In this document: one piece after another, positions 26,009 to 36,137 of the stretch
Layout: every line of letters begins with the position of its first letter
How positions within the stretch are numbered: position 1 is the stretch's first letter
From: Terriglobales bacterium
GTDB taxonomy: Bacteria; Acidobacteriota; Terriglobia; Terriglobales; Acidobacteriaceae
Length of the DNA: 64,000 nt
Assembly: GCA_025936825.1 (NCBI GenBank)
Contig: JAICSO010000013.1
Span: 1-64,000, forward strand
Direction: 5' to 3'
Position numbers and translations under genes: made by a program
The notes under the pieces: model-generated
Seen by the model: the letters and a program-made list of their open reading frames with translations, nothing else
Database searches by the model: none
Told to the model about the DNA's origin: nothing

Positions 26009-26638
26009 ATGGGAATACTAACCGCAACCGCCGCGAGCATAGGATCACACAGTCTCGACGTACTCGAGACCGATCTCATTTCCCTCCGACAGCAGGTCAG
26101 GGTCGCGCATCAGATTCGGCAGGCTACGTGGGACGCGGCAGCTCTTCTGTCTGGCAGGGACAATGCTGATTTGCTTGTTCGCCTGAAGCCACAATCATGG
26201 TGCGTGGCGGAATGCCTGGACCATCTGACGCAGACTACGCGTGCATTCCTTCCCGCAATATCAGAGGCGATAGCTAGAGCTCCAAAGTTACGAACGAACC
26301 GTCGTTTACGGACAGGGCTTATCCCGAGCCTGTTTATTCGGAGTTTGAATCCGCCATATCGGATTCGCTTCAAGGTGCTTCCGCAACTGGTGCCGCAGAC
26401 CTTGAGTTCGGAAGAAGCGTGGAGTGGCTTTACCGTATCGCAGTCTGAACTCCTGGCGACCTTGAGTTCAGCCGCGGGCCTCGCGATTGATAGAGTCGCA
26501 GTTAAGTCGCCTGTGTATGCGCGTATCAGTTACAACATCTATGGTGTTTTCCGTATGCTTGCCGCCCACCAGAACCGTCACGTCTGGCAAATAGGGCAAA
26601 TCCTGAAAGAGCTAGACAACCGTCGAGCTTCAGTATAG
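26009..26638 (+). CDS. DinB-family protein
   Basis: Starting at ATG 26009 (an upstream in-frame ATG at 25934 would add an unconvincing Cys-rich leader), the protein is 209 residues. It shows the four-helix DinB pattern, with the metal-site His residues in WCVAECLDHLTQT and AHQNRHVWQIGQI. DinB-like proteins bind divalent metal, and some act as thiol transferases or in damage response. The function of this one is open. It is separated by about 50 bases from the FAD enzyme downstream. Confidence 0.78.
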   Translation: MGILTATAASIGSHSLDVLETDLISLRQQVRVAHQIRQATWDAAALLSGRDNADLLVRLKPQSWCVAECLDHLTQTTRAFLPAISEAIARAPKLRTNRRLRTGLIPSLFIRSLNPPYRIRFKVLPQLVPQTLSSEEAWSGFTVSQSELLATLSSAAGLAIDRVAVKSPVYARISYNIYGVFRMLAAHQNRHVWQIGQILKELDNRRASV

Positions 26639-26689
26639 TCCAGCCATTCCGCATAGCTCGCATTTTTCTCACCCTGGGACAAGCTAAAC

Positions 26690-28033
26690 ATGACCGACAA
26701 AGTGCGAGAAATTCAGCACAAGTCTGAGTCAAACTCATCTACCACTTGCGATATCGTTGTGGTAGGGGCTGGTTTGGCGGGAAAAGCCGCCTCGCTGCAA
26801 CTGGCCAAGGCCGGTCTCCAGGTTATATGTATCTCTCCGGCGGAAAGCGCCCGCCCTCCAGTTGGGGAATCGCTGGATTGGTCCGCTCCGGAGCTGTTCA
26901 AGGACCTCGGCCTTCCTATGGACCACCTCATCGGCACACAAATGGCCACCTGGAAGCGCCACGTCACGGTTCATATGCGAGATGGTTGTTCAGAGCATTA
27001 CATTCCATCAAAGTGGCTTGGCGAATCTCCATTCCATATAGAACTCAGGACGCTGCACATAGACCGTGCCCCGCTCGACCAGGAACTGCTGAAGTTGGCC
27101 GTGGATTTTGGTGTGACACTGGTCGCAGATAAAGTCGTTAGTGTCGAAAGAACCCGCGACAGCGTCTCCGCTGTTCGCACAGCGGGAGGCCAGCGGCATT
27201 CCGGGGCGTGGTTCATTGATGCTTCGGGCGTTGGAGCGTCTGTGTTTGCTCGGGAATTCAACTTGCCCAAAATTGAAGATGGTCCGGTAAAGGTTGCGAT
27301 CTGGGCCTATTTTCCAACTTCTGATCCGGTCCAAGGCACCACTCTGTACGCAGATCCCTCACCCTCGCAATATCTGGGCTGGGTTTGGGAAATTCCGGTC
27401 AACCCAAGCGCCGTTGGTGTAGGTGTTGTGACTACGGGCGAGCGGATGAAAGCGAAGCGAGAGCAGGGATTGGCAGTGGATGAGATCTATCGGCAGGAAC
27501 TGGCAAAGTTCTCCCGATTTGAGCCCTTGCTTGCCGCTGGATCGGTTAGCGGCACAAACGTGACCTCCTTCAAGTGCCGTGTCCACCGAGGCGTAGCTGG
27601 GCCAAACTGGCTGATTTGCGGCGAGGCGGCCTCAATGGTCGACCCGATCACCTCGAATGGAGTGACCGCAGCGCTCCGGCATGCAGCCGAAGCTTCGAAG
27701 TTGATCCTGAAGTACCGTCATAGCGGGAAATTACCTCTTCTTGCGAGACTCTGCTATAGCAGCCGCATTCTGCACATGGCGAGATTCTTTAATAGCGGAA
27801 TTGAGAAGATGGTCTATGAGCCGCCGGTTCGAAACCTTATTGGCCTGCAGAAAGCTGGCGAGGTATATACCACTCCTGCTTGGAGTATGAACGTTGTTTA
27901 TGCGCGGCTGAAACCTTTTGGCGTGCTCAGAACTCTTCTACTAGACTCTATTCTTGATACGTTTCGCCTGAGCGCTTGGCTCTTCCAGCGATTGAGCCTG
28001 CTAAGAAAAAAAAAGGCAGCCACGCCTGAGTAG
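26690..28033 (+). CDS. FAD-dependent oxidoreductase (halogenase/geranylgeranyl-reductase-like)
   Basis: The 447-residue protein begins with the dinucleotide fold (CDIVVVGAGLAGKAASLQLA). It has the second FAD contact in LICGEAASMVDPITSNGVT, as in tryptophan-halogenase-like and geranylgeranyl-reductase-like flavoproteins. I do not see the WxWxIP halogenase signature as such; the nearest equivalent here is LGWVWEIPVN. Halogenation therefore cannot be claimed. The substrate is unknown. It lies 88 bases upstream of the CRTAC1 operon on the same strand and could be its first gene. Confidence 0.75.
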   Translation: MTDKVREIQHKSESNSSTTCDIVVVGAGLAGKAASLQLAKAGLQVICISPAESARPPVGESLDWSAPELFKDLGLPMDHLIGTQMATWKRHVTVHMRDGCSEHYIPSKWLGESPFHIELRTLHIDRAPLDQELLKLAVDFGVTLVADKVVSVERTRDSVSAVRTAGGQRHSGAWFIDASGVGASVFAREFNLPKIEDGPVKVAIWAYFPTSDPVQGTTLYADPSPSQYLGWVWEIPVNPSAVGVGVVTTGERMKAKREQGLAVDEIYRQELAKFSRFEPLLAAGSVSGTNVTSFKCRVHRGVAGPNWLICGEAASMVDPITSNGVTAALRHAAEASKLILKYRHSGKLPLLARLCYSSRILHMARFFNSGIEKMVYEPPVRNLIGLQKAGEVYTTPAWSMNVVYARLKPFGVLRTLLLDSILDTFRLSAWLFQRLSLLRKKKAATPE

Positions 28034-28121
28034 GTTGTACTTGTGCGACCGCGAGTCTGGATTAGACGTGAAGGTCACACACAATGCGGTATTCCGCGCT
28101 CGGTGTCATCATTGTGATCGG

Positions 28122-31100
28122 ATGAAATCTCTGACCTCAAAACGAACTACTGCGTTATTGGCCGCCGCCGCGCTTCTTGCCGCACTCCTCTCTTGCAGTT
28201 CGCGTTCAAAAGTACCGGAAAGAGAAAGTGCGGCATACATTCAAGCGGTGAACACGTTTTACGTCGGACTGGCCGCACTTCAGGTCGGCGATGACGTGCA
28301 CGCGCAGGATGCTTTAGCGGAGTTCGTGAAACAGGCGCCGGGGGAGCCGGCAGGATGGGGAAACTGGGGCGTACTGGCTCTGCGGCAGAGAAACTATGAC
28401 GTCGCGGCCGAGCGACTGCAGAAGGCTCACGACCTCGCGCCAACTAATGATCACATCGAATACCTGCAGGGGCTGCTGGAGAGTGAGCGGGGCAATTCAG
28501 CTGCCGCTATCGATCATTTTCGCAAGGCGGAGGAACTGAACCCGCAGAACTTGCATGCCGCCTACGCGCTCGCCCAAGAGACGGAACGTCAGGGCGTGGC
28601 AAACGGTGAAGCCGAAGTCCAGAACACAATTGAAAAGATCCTGGTGTCTCATCCCGACAACCTCGCAGCCTTGGTTGAGTCGGCACGGGTTGCTGCAAAG
28701 CGGGGTGATGACAAGACGCTGAAGTCTGCCGTCGCTCGCATCAGCGCTCTTTCGGCCGACTGGCCGCCCGAAGCGAAACAGCAGTTAACAGAACTCCAGA
28801 CCACAATGAGTAGTTCTGGTGCGAGAGCAGCGGGCACCCGGACCGTCTTCCTGAAGAATGTACTTATGCGCGTGCCGGAGTATCGCCTAAGTCTGGCCGC
28901 GCTTAAGGCACCCCCCGGAGACGAAGCGCAGCCGTTGACGCATTTACTGAAGATGGAGTCGCCCCCGTTTGAGCCGGCGCCGCCCGATACGTCGATCTCA
29001 TTCAGCCCGGAGGCATTGCCGGATGGCGTACCTGGACACTGGGAATGGATTGGTTCCGTACCTCTGGGGATCAACGGAACACCGACGGCAGTCGTTGCCG
29101 ATGCGCATAAAGTGCACCTTACGAGTGGGCCAACGCTCGCATTTCCAGGTGGAGCGACGAATACGCCACCATCGGCTGATGGCATTCTCGGCATTGACTT
29201 CAATTACGACTTCAAGACAGATCTTGTGCTAGCAGGTGCCGGCGGAGTCCGCTTTTTCCGACAGGACAGTCCCTCAGCTTTCAGCGATGTCACGGCTGCG
29301 ACTAGACTGCCGCGGCCTGTGCTTGATGCGAAATACCTGGGCGCATGGGCGGCTGACATTGAGGCGGATGGCGACCTCGACGTAGTGATGGGCACACCAA
29401 GCGGTTCGCCAACGGTTCTGCGCAACAACGGTGACGGCACGTTTGCAGTGATCCATCCGTTTTCGGGAGTTTCTGGCCTTACCTCCTTCGCCTGGGCTGA
29501 CCTCGACGGCGATGGTAATCCTGACGCTTCGTTGATTGACGGTGCTGGTCACTTGCACGTATTCACAAATTTGCGGACGGGGCAGTTCAAAGAACGTCCG
29601 CTTCCCGCAGACTTGCCTGAGATCAAGGCCATTGCCACAGCCGACATGAATAATGATGGCATTCTTGATTTGCTTGCTGTTCAAACAGACGGGAAGATCA
29701 TCGCGCTCTCTGATAAGGATGATAAGAGTTGGAATGGCATAACTCTGGTGACGGTTCCCGATGCGGCGAACTTCCTGAAAGACGACGTGCGGCTTCGTGT
29801 CGCCGATCTCGACAATAACGGCTCGCTCGATCTGATCCTCGCGCGGGTTTCCGGCACAAATGCGCAGAATGGTGCATTGATCTGGCTGGGGGATGGTACC
29901 GGGCAGTTTGAACCTATTCACAGCCAAACAGCTTCTCGCGTCTTCGATGCGGCTGACCTGAACGGTGACGGCCGGCTCGATGTGCTCGGTATAAATAACG
30001 ACGGGAGTGCGCAGCTTGCGATCAATCACGGGTCGAAGCACTACCACTGGGAAGTTATTCGCCCCCATGCTAAGCAGGCTGCCGGTGATCAGCGCATCAA
30101 TCCGTTCGGAGTAGGGGGAGAAATTGAGGTCCGGTCAAGTTTGCTCGTTCAGAAGCAGCCGATCACGGGACCGCTCCTGCATTTCGGCCTCGGCAATCAG
30201 GACCGCGTAAACGTAGCGCGTATTGTTTGGCCTAATGGGTCGGTGCGCGCCGAATTCGATTTGAAGGCCGATCAGGAAATCGTCACGGAACAGCGCCTGA
30301 AAGGTTCTTGCCCATTCCTGTTCGCTTACAACGGCAAGCAGGTTCAATTTGTGAAGGACGCAGTACCGTGGAGTTCTGCGATTGGCCTGAAGATCAACAC
30401 CATCGGTACTGCGCGTGTGGAGGCGACAGAGGAGTGGTACAAGATTGGTCCAAACGAACTCGCACCGCACGATGGCTACTACGACCTCCGGTTCACCGCC
30501 GAACTCTGGGAGACCTATTACTACGACTACCTGAACCTGATGACGGTCGATCATCCTGCAGGCACGGACATCTTTGTGGATGAGCGCTTTGTCATCCCTC
30601 CGAAGCTCGCCATCACCGCGGTCGAAACGCCGCATCCGATTGCGCGTGCAATGGATGATGATGGCACGGATGTGACGGACATCCTGCGCGATCTCGACGG
30701 CAAGTACCTCGATACCTTCGGTCGAGGACAGTACCAGGGAGTTACCCGCGACCACTACGTTCAAGTCGATCTTGGAGATGATGCTCCCGTAAGCGGACCT
30801 CTATACCTGATCGCGCGCGGCTGGATGCATCCCACAGATTCTTCTATTAACGTAGCGATTGCGCAGGGTCATCACGAACAAGCGAAGGGATTGAGTATCG
30901 AAGTTCCCGATGGCAAGGGCCACTGGAAGGTCGCACGCCCAAACTTGGGATTCCCCGCAGGAAGAAAGAAGATTTGCCTGTTCGATCTCACAAATCTATT
31001 TCGCCCGGGCACCCCGCGCAAAGTTCGTCTGCGAACGAATCTCGAAATCTATTGGGACCAGATGCAGTGGGCAAGAGGCCTCTCCAACGTACCGTTGAAG

Positions 31101-31601
31101 ATCGCGCATCTCTCGCCCGAGTTGGCGGATTTGCACTACCGCGGGTATTCTGTAATCAAGCAGGCCAATCCATCCTCGCCAGAGTTGCCCGACTATAACC
31201 ACCTGGAAGGAACTACGCAGCGTTACCGCGACCTGACCGGCTATTACACACGTTATGGCGATGTCCGTGAGCTGCTCGATAAGGTGGATGACCGGTACGT
31301 CATCATGAATTCCGGCGACGAGATGACGTTGCGATTTGTCGAACAACCGCCGCCCCCGTCAGGATGGGTGCGCGACTACGTAATCGCAGGCGATGGGTGG
31401 ATTAAGGACGGCGATTACAACTCGACATTTTCAAAAACCGTGCTGCCGTTGCCATACCACGCGAAAAACCTGTACGTCACGCCGCCAGAGCGTTTGGAAG
31501 ATGAGTGGGTGTATAAGCATCATCCGGCAGACTGGCAGACCTACCAGACGCGCTATGTGTCTGACGAGGTCTTTGAGAATGCATTGAGAAACGCGAAATG
31601 A
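28122..31601 (+). CDS. lipoprotein with TPR, FG-GAP (VCBS) repeats and UnbV/ASPIC domain (CRTAC1-type)
   Basis: From ATG 28122 the protein is 1159 residues. It opens with a lipoprotein signal (ALLAALLSCSSRS). TPR helices fill about residues 30-200 (ALAEFVKQAPGEPAGWGNW, AIDHFRKAEELNPQNLHAA). A beta-propeller with calcium-binding FG-GAP loops follows (FNYDFKTDLVLAG, DLDGDGNPDASLI, DMNNDGILDLLAV, DLNGDGRLDVLG). An UnbV/ASPIC-type segment is near residues 660-730 (FGVGGEIEVRSSLL, RIVWPNGSV). The last 400 residues are a large domain that I do not recognise. It should be anchored in the outer membrane or periplasm. Its stop overlaps the next start (ATGA), so the pair is translationally coupled. Confidence 0.82.
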   Translation: MKSLTSKRTTALLAAAALLAALLSCSSRSKVPERESAAYIQAVNTFYVGLAALQVGDDVHAQDALAEFVKQAPGEPAGWGNWGVLALRQRNYDVAAERLQKAHDLAPTNDHIEYLQGLLESERGNSAAAIDHFRKAEELNPQNLHAAYALAQETERQGVANGEAEVQNTIEKILVSHPDNLAALVESARVAAKRGDDKTLKSAVARISALSADWPPEAKQQLTELQTTMSSSGARAAGTRTVFLKNVLMRVPEYRLSLAALKAPPGDEAQPLTHLLKMESPPFEPAPPDTSISFSPEALPDGVPGHWEWIGSVPLGINGTPTAVVADAHKVHLTSGPTLAFPGGATNTPPSADGILGIDFNYDFKTDLVLAGAGGVRFFRQDSPSAFSDVTAATRLPRPVLDAKYLGAWAADIEADGDLDVVMGTPSGSPTVLRNNGDGTFAVIHPFSGVSGLTSFAWADLDGDGNPDASLIDGAGHLHVFTNLRTGQFKERPLPADLPEIKAIATADMNNDGILDLLAVQTDGKIIALSDKDDKSWNGITLVTVPDAANFLKDDVRLRVADLDNNGSLDLILARVSGTNAQNGALIWLGDGTGQFEPIHSQTASRVFDAADLNGDGRLDVLGINNDGSAQLAINHGSKHYHWEVIRPHAKQAAGDQRINPFGVGGEIEVRSSLLVQKQPITGPLLHFGLGNQDRVNVARIVWPNGSVRAEFDLKADQEIVTEQRLKGSCPFLFAYNGKQVQFVKDAVPWSSAIGLKINTIGTARVEATEEWYKIGPNELAPHDGYYDLRFTAELWETYYYDYLNLMTVDHPAGTDIFVDERFVIPPKLAITAVETPHPIARAMDDDGTDVTDILRDLDGKYLDTFGRGQYQGVTRDHYVQVDLGDDAPVSGPLYLIARGWMHPTDSSINVAIAQGHHEQAKGLSIEVPDGKGHWKVARPNLGFPAGRKKICLFDLTNLFRPGTPRKVRLRTNLEIYWDQMQWARGLSNVPLKIAHLSPELADLHYRGYSVIKQANPSSPELPDYNHLEGTTQRYRDLTGYYTRYGDVRELLDKVDDRYVIMNSGDEMTLRFVEQPPPPSGWVRDYVIAGDGWIKDGDYNSTFSKTVLPLPYHAKNLYVTPPERLEDEWVYKHHPADWQTYQTRYVSDEVFENALRNAK

Positions 31602-33388
31602 AGTTCGGTTTGAAGAAGTTCGTTTTGATCCTGTTTTTTATTGGCCTGCTAGCTACGCCCGCCGCGATCCGCTGGTGGACAGCGCGGCACAACCAGAACG
31701 CCGCCCTCGACCCGAAGACTGCGCTCGCCCGGCACGGTTTCTATTTCCAGGAAGTATCGCATGCCTCGGGCGTGAACTTCGTGCACCAGGGACCGACACT
31801 TGACCATAAGCTCGATCCAATCATGCCGGAAGTCGCATCGATGGGGGCGGCGGTTTCCATCGTGGATTTTGACCGTGACGGCTGGCCTGATATCTATGTC
31901 ACGAATAGCGGCGAAGGCAGCAAGAATGCGCTGTTCCACAATAACCACGATGGCACCTTCACCGATGTAGCCGAGCAGATGGGCGTGGCCGATGTGAATC
32001 GGCCCGGTACCGGCGTCTCCATGGGCGCGGTGTGGGGCGATTACGACAACGACGGTTACGAGGACCTCTTCCTATACAAGTGGGGCAAGCCAGAACTCTT
32101 TCACAATGATCACGGCCACGGTTTTACGCGCGTCGCGGACACAGCCGGTCTGCCGCCATGGATAAATGCCAACACAGCGGTCTGGTTCGATTACGACGGG
32201 GATGGGAAGCTGGACTTATTCATTGGAGGGTATTACTCAGAGAAGATCGATCTTTGGCACCTGCAAAACACCGAGATCATGCCGGAAAGCTTCGAGTACG
32301 CCAAGAACGGTGGTCGCAAGTATCTGCTTCGCAACCTGGGCAATGGCAAGTTTGAGGATGTCACGGATCAGGTTGGCATCACCAGCCATCGATGGGCACT
32401 CGCAGCGGCCGCCGCCGATCTGCGTGGGACGGGGCGTCCTGACCTGTTCATAGCGAATGACTACGGGGTCTCAGAGCTCTATTTCAACGACGGCACGCGT
32501 TTTCATGAAGTCGGGGAACAGACCGGAGTGGGTTTTGCCCCAAAAAGCGGCATGAACGCTGCTTTCGGTGACATCTTCAATCATGGGCAATATGCGGTTT
32601 ACGTTAGCAACATCTCGGAGAACGGAGTGCTGATTCAGGGAAATAACCTGTGGGTTCCAAAAGAGGGCACTTCCGGCAATGGATTGAAATACGAGAACCT
32701 AGCGCGTGATCTGGGGGTCGAGCTTGGCGGATGGAGTTTTGGCGCTCAGTTCGGGGATCTGAACAATGACGGCAACCTCGATCTGTTCTTGACTAACGGA
32801 TACGTGTCGCTCGATCGGAACCGTGATTACTGGTACGACTTTTCGAAGATTGCAGGCGGGCATACATCCATCATCTCCGATGCCCGGAATTGGCCTGCTA
32901 TGGAGGGGCGTAGCCTCTCGGGGTACCAGCACAAAGATGTCTGGATTAACGACGGTGCAGGGCACTTCGACAATGTTGCCCAGTCCGTCGGCGTGACTGA
33001 CACGCACGATGGTCGGTCGGTCGCGTTAGTGGATCTCTGGAATCGCGGCGTACTCGATGCAGTGGTTGCGCATCAGCGCGGACCGCTGCTGATCTACAAG
33101 AACACCGTCGAGCCGGAAAACAAGTGGATTGAGTTTGATTTGCAAGGCAGCTCTAGTAATCGAAGCGCAATCGGAGCTGAGGTGACGCTCTTCTGGAACG
33201 GTCAGAAGCAGGTTCAAGAGGTGTCCGGGGGCAGCGGCTTCTGTGCGCAGAACGACCGCCGAATCCATTTTGGTCTGGGGAGAGACCCCAAGATTGAGAA
33301 GGCTGTCATTCGCTGGCCCTCGGGCAAGACACAGACAATTAGCAACGTTTCCACAGATCAGTTGTACAAGATGCAGGAGCCGTTATGA
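31598..33388 (+). CDS. membrane-anchored CRTAC1-family protein (FG-GAP + UnbV/ASPIC)
   Basis: A 596-residue protein with an N-terminal membrane anchor (KKFVLILFFIGLLATPAAI). FG-GAP repeats follow (VDFDRDGWPDIYVTN, DYDNDGYEDLFLYK, DYDGDGKLDLFIGGY, DLNNDGNLDLFLTNG), each with the D-x-D-x-D-G calcium loop. The C-terminal 100 residues form the UnbV/ASPIC domain (IGAEVTLFWNGQKQVQEV, then RIHFGLGRD and IRWPSGKTQTI). It is coupled by four-base overlaps to both neighbours. Family members are secreted, and their ligands are mostly unknown. Confidence 0.85.
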   Translation: MKFGLKKFVLILFFIGLLATPAAIRWWTARHNQNAALDPKTALARHGFYFQEVSHASGVNFVHQGPTLDHKLDPIMPEVASMGAAVSIVDFDRDGWPDIYVTNSGEGSKNALFHNNHDGTFTDVAEQMGVADVNRPGTGVSMGAVWGDYDNDGYEDLFLYKWGKPELFHNDHGHGFTRVADTAGLPPWINANTAVWFDYDGDGKLDLFIGGYYSEKIDLWHLQNTEIMPESFEYAKNGGRKYLLRNLGNGKFEDVTDQVGITSHRWALAAAAADLRGTGRPDLFIANDYGVSELYFNDGTRFHEVGEQTGVGFAPKSGMNAAFGDIFNHGQYAVYVSNISENGVLIQGNNLWVPKEGTSGNGLKYENLARDLGVELGGWSFGAQFGDLNNDGNLDLFLTNGYVSLDRNRDYWYDFSKIAGGHTSIISDARNWPAMEGRSLSGYQHKDVWINDGAGHFDNVAQSVGVTDTHDGRSVALVDLWNRGVLDAVVAHQRGPLLIYKNTVEPENKWIEFDLQGSSSNRSAIGAEVTLFWNGQKQVQEVSGGSGFCAQNDRRIHFGLGRDPKIEKAVIRWPSGKTQTISNVSTDQLYKMQEPL

Positions 33389-34242
33389 GCCAAGTGACCA
33401 TGCCCGCAGTACCGGCTCCGCCGCACGCGCCATCGAAGAGGGCGCTAATCGATAGCCGCTACGTCGCGCCGATTTTCATCACCTGCATTCTGCTCGTCGG
33501 GCAACTAACGTTTGGCATCCTGGAGAGCTATCCGAGGACTGTGCTGGCAATTGGCACCAGCATTCTCGCCGAGCTCATACTGGGACGAGTATTTCTCAAC
33601 AAGTGGCCACACCCGGCCAGCGCATATATCTCCGGAATCAGCGTAGGCATTCTGCTGCGTTCGCCTGCTTATTGGCCGTACGCACTATGCAGCCTTATTT
33701 CGATCACCTCGAAGTACGTGTTGCGAATAAAAGATCGTCACATCTGGAACCCCTCTAATTTCGGCGTCTCCGCAATGCTGTTCCTGGCGCCTGCAACCGT
33801 AGCCAGCTTGAGCATTCAGTGGGGGAATTACCTTTTGCCCATGGTCCTTATCTGGGTTCTGGGGTTCGTCATCGTGTGGCGGGTACGCCGACTGCACATC
33901 ACTGCAACATACGTGCTTTCGTTCTTTGCCTTTGCATTCTTGCGTAGTTTGGTGTTGCATGAGCCGTGGCAGGCAGAGGTCGCGCCCATCACGGGCCCGA
34001 TGTATCAGCTGTTCATCTTCTTCATGATCACCGATCCAAAGACGACAGTTCGTTCGAAGCGCGGTCAGTGCCTCGTCGCCTTCTTGATTGCGGTCGTTGA
34101 GACGGTCCTCCGGTTTTTTCAGAGCGTGTATGCACCGTTCTATGCGTTGTTTATTGTGGGACCGATCGCTAATGCCATCGAGATTTGGTTTGATTCGCGA
34201 CGCAAGCAGACGACAACCGCGGTGGTGGCGAAGACCGCGTGA
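33385..34242 (+). CDS. orphan RnfD/NqrB-like integral membrane protein
   Basis: A 285-residue protein with about eight to nine membrane segments. The family signatures are the loop DRHIWNPSNFGVSAMLFLAP and, near the end, FFMITDPKTTVRSKRGQC. Both are found in the Na+-NQR subunit B / RnfD family, where a flavin is covalently attached. The Rnf partners A, B, C, E and G are not in the window, so it does not form a standard Rnf complex here. It is inserted between two CRTAC1 genes with overlapping starts and stops, implying that it works with them, for example by passing electrons or flavin to the periplasmic side. Confidence 0.78.
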   Translation: MSQVTMPAVPAPPHAPSKRALIDSRYVAPIFITCILLVGQLTFGILESYPRTVLAIGTSILAELILGRVFLNKWPHPASAYISGISVGILLRSPAYWPYALCSLISITSKYVLRIKDRHIWNPSNFGVSAMLFLAPATVASLSIQWGNYLLPMVLIWVLGFVIVWRVRRLHITATYVLSFFAFAFLRSLVLHEPWQAEVAPITGPMYQLFIFFMITDPKTTVRSKRGQCLVAFLIAVVETVLRFFQSVYAPFYALFIVGPIANAIEIWFDSRRKQTTTAVVAKTA

Positions 34243-34265
34243 ACTCCAGCGTCCCTCGGAAACTC

Positions 34266-36137
34266 ATGTTCAATTCAGCAAGAATTCCCATTCTTTTGTT
34301 TCTGTTTGGTCTTCTTTGCACTAGTGTCGGTTGCAATCGCAAAACGAGCTCGCAACCTGCACCTTCACCATCACAGACAGCGAAGAATCAGCCCGCTACC
34401 GCCCCGGCCATGGCCTCCCAAACTGCAGCGGCTGAGCCTACCATGTCAGCACGTGATTCCGGCAGCAGTGTTGAAACCGGCACCGAATCAGCGCCCACCC
34501 GACCCTCCGGCCCGATTCAATTTACCGATGTCACGGCCCAATCTGGCATTCACTTCAAGTACAACAGCGGAGCGTTTGGGAAAAAGCTTCTTCCGGAAAC
34601 GATGGGGCCCGGCGTTTGTGTCATTGATTATGACAACGACGGCTGGCCGGACATTTTTTTTGTTAATTCGATGGATTGGCCTGGGCACAAGAGCGGCAAA
34701 TCGTTTCCGGCGTTGTACCACAACAATCACGACGGCACATTTACAGACGTGACCCACCAGGCCGGTCTCGCGGTCGAAATGTACGGGTTAGGCTGCACCG
34801 TGGGTGACTACGACAATGATAGCTACGATGATCTCTACATCACCGCTGTCGGTAACAGTCATTTGTTCCGGAATCTTCACAACGGCAAGTTTGCCGACGT
34901 AACTGCCAAAACGGGCGTCGCCAGCCCGGGATTCGCAACCGGCGCGGCATGGGTTGACTATGACAACGACGGCAAGCTCGATCTCTTCGTCGCTCACTAT
35001 GTGAAATGGTCGATCGATACCGATCAATATTGTTCTCTGACGGGAAAACAGAAGTCCTATTGCACTCCCGAAGCCTACAAAGGCGAGAGCAGCGAGCTGT
35101 TTCACAATCGGGGTGACGGAACGTTCGAGAACGTCACGAAGCGCGCCGGGCTGCTCGATCCGAGTTCGAAATCTCTAGGCATCGCTCTACTGGATTACGA
35201 CAACGACGGGTGGATCGATTTGTTCGTTAGCAACGACACGCAACCCAACAAGCTGTATCGCAATAATCACGACGGAACGTTCACTGATGTCGCCGTGCCG
35301 TCCGGCGTGGCGTTCAGCGACGCGGGTACAGCTCGCGCAGGCATGGGAACAGACGCTGGGGACTATGACAATTCGGGGCGACAGGCGATCTTGATTGGAG
35401 ATTTTGCGAATGAAGGCATGGCACTCTATCGCAGCGACGGGTCGGGGCTCTACACCGATCAGGCTCCGGCGACAGGCCTGTCGCGAATGACGATGCAGTC
35501 GCTCACTTTCGGAACTCTGTTCTTTGACTACGACCTCGACGGCCGTCTGGACGTGCTCGCTGTGAACGGCCACGTTGCCGACGACATTGGCCAATTGCAA
35601 CCCGCGATTAAGTACGCCGAACCGGCTCAACTCTTCCGCAATGTAGGAAGCAACAAATTCGAAGACGTGACTGCCCGTGTCAGCCATGCTTTGCAGCAGC
35701 CAATCGTCGGCCGTGGCGCGGCCTATCTCGATTATGACAATGACGGCGATTTGGACTTGTTGGTCATGGACAATCGCGGGAAAGCGCGCTTGCTAAAAAA
35801 TGAAAATGGCAATCAAAACGACGTGCTGCGGCTGAAGCTAATTGGCACGAAATCCAACCGAAATGCGATTGGCGCGAAGGTCTCGGTCACGTCGAGTGGC
35901 GGTGAACATCTGTTCTTGATGGTGAAAACTGGGTCAAGCTATCTTTCCCAGAGCGAGTTTCCGTTGACGTTCGGTTTAGGTAAACCTCTCGGACAAGAAA
36001 AGAAGCTCGCGATCAGCATCGTGTGGCCGAGCGGCCGCAAGGAAGCGTTTTCGGGTGTGAAATGTAATCGAACGCTAATCATTCAAGAAGGGAAGGGGAT
36101 CTTGTCCGAACATCCCATTGAATTTCACCAAAAGTGA
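34266..36137 (+). CDS. lipoprotein of the CRTAC1 family (FG-GAP + UnbV/ASPIC)
   Basis: The chosen ATG at 34266 starts a lipoprotein signal (LLFLFGLLCTSVGCNRKT). A GTG at 34239, overlapping the previous stop, is the alternative. A Pro/Ala/Ser linker precedes a propeller with repeated calcium loops (IDYDNDGWPDIFFVNS, GDYDNDSYDDLYITA, VDYDNDGKLDLFVAH, DYDNDGDLDLLVMD). It ends with an UnbV/ASPIC domain (IGAKVSVTSSGGEHLFLM, SIVWPSGRKEAFSG). It is a paralogue of the gene at 31598 and the third CRTAC1 protein of this operon, probably exposed on the outer membrane. Confidence 0.85.
   Translation: MFNSARIPILLFLFGLLCTSVGCNRKTSSQPAPSPSQTAKNQPATAPAMASQTAAAEPTMSARDSGSSVETGTESAPTRPSGPIQFTDVTAQSGIHFKYNSGAFGKKLLPETMGPGVCVIDYDNDGWPDIFFVNSMDWPGHKSGKSFPALYHNNHDGTFTDVTHQAGLAVEMYGLGCTVGDYDNDSYDDLYITAVGNSHLFRNLHNGKFADVTAKTGVASPGFATGAAWVDYDNDGKLDLFVAHYVKWSIDTDQYCSLTGKQKSYCTPEAYKGESSELFHNRGDGTFENVTKRAGLLDPSSKSLGIALLDYDNDGWIDLFVSNDTQPNKLYRNNHDGTFTDVAVPSGVAFSDAGTARAGMGTDAGDYDNSGRQAILIGDFANEGMALYRSDGSGLYTDQAPATGLSRMTMQSLTFGTLFFDYDLDGRLDVLAVNGHVADDIGQLQPAIKYAEPAQLFRNVGSNKFEDVTARVSHALQQPIVGRGAAYLDYDNDGDLDLLVMDNRGKARLLKNENGNQNDVLRLKLIGTKSNRNAIGAKVSVTSSGGEHLFLMVKTGSSYLSQSEFPLTFGLGKPLGQEKKLAISIVWPSGRKEAFSGVKCNRTLIIQEGKGILSEHPIEFHQK

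Noticed and set aside
29274-30764. Long antisense frames opposite the first CRTAC1 gene
   Set aside because: They mirror the repetitive Asp/Gly codons of the sense strand and show no domain of their own.
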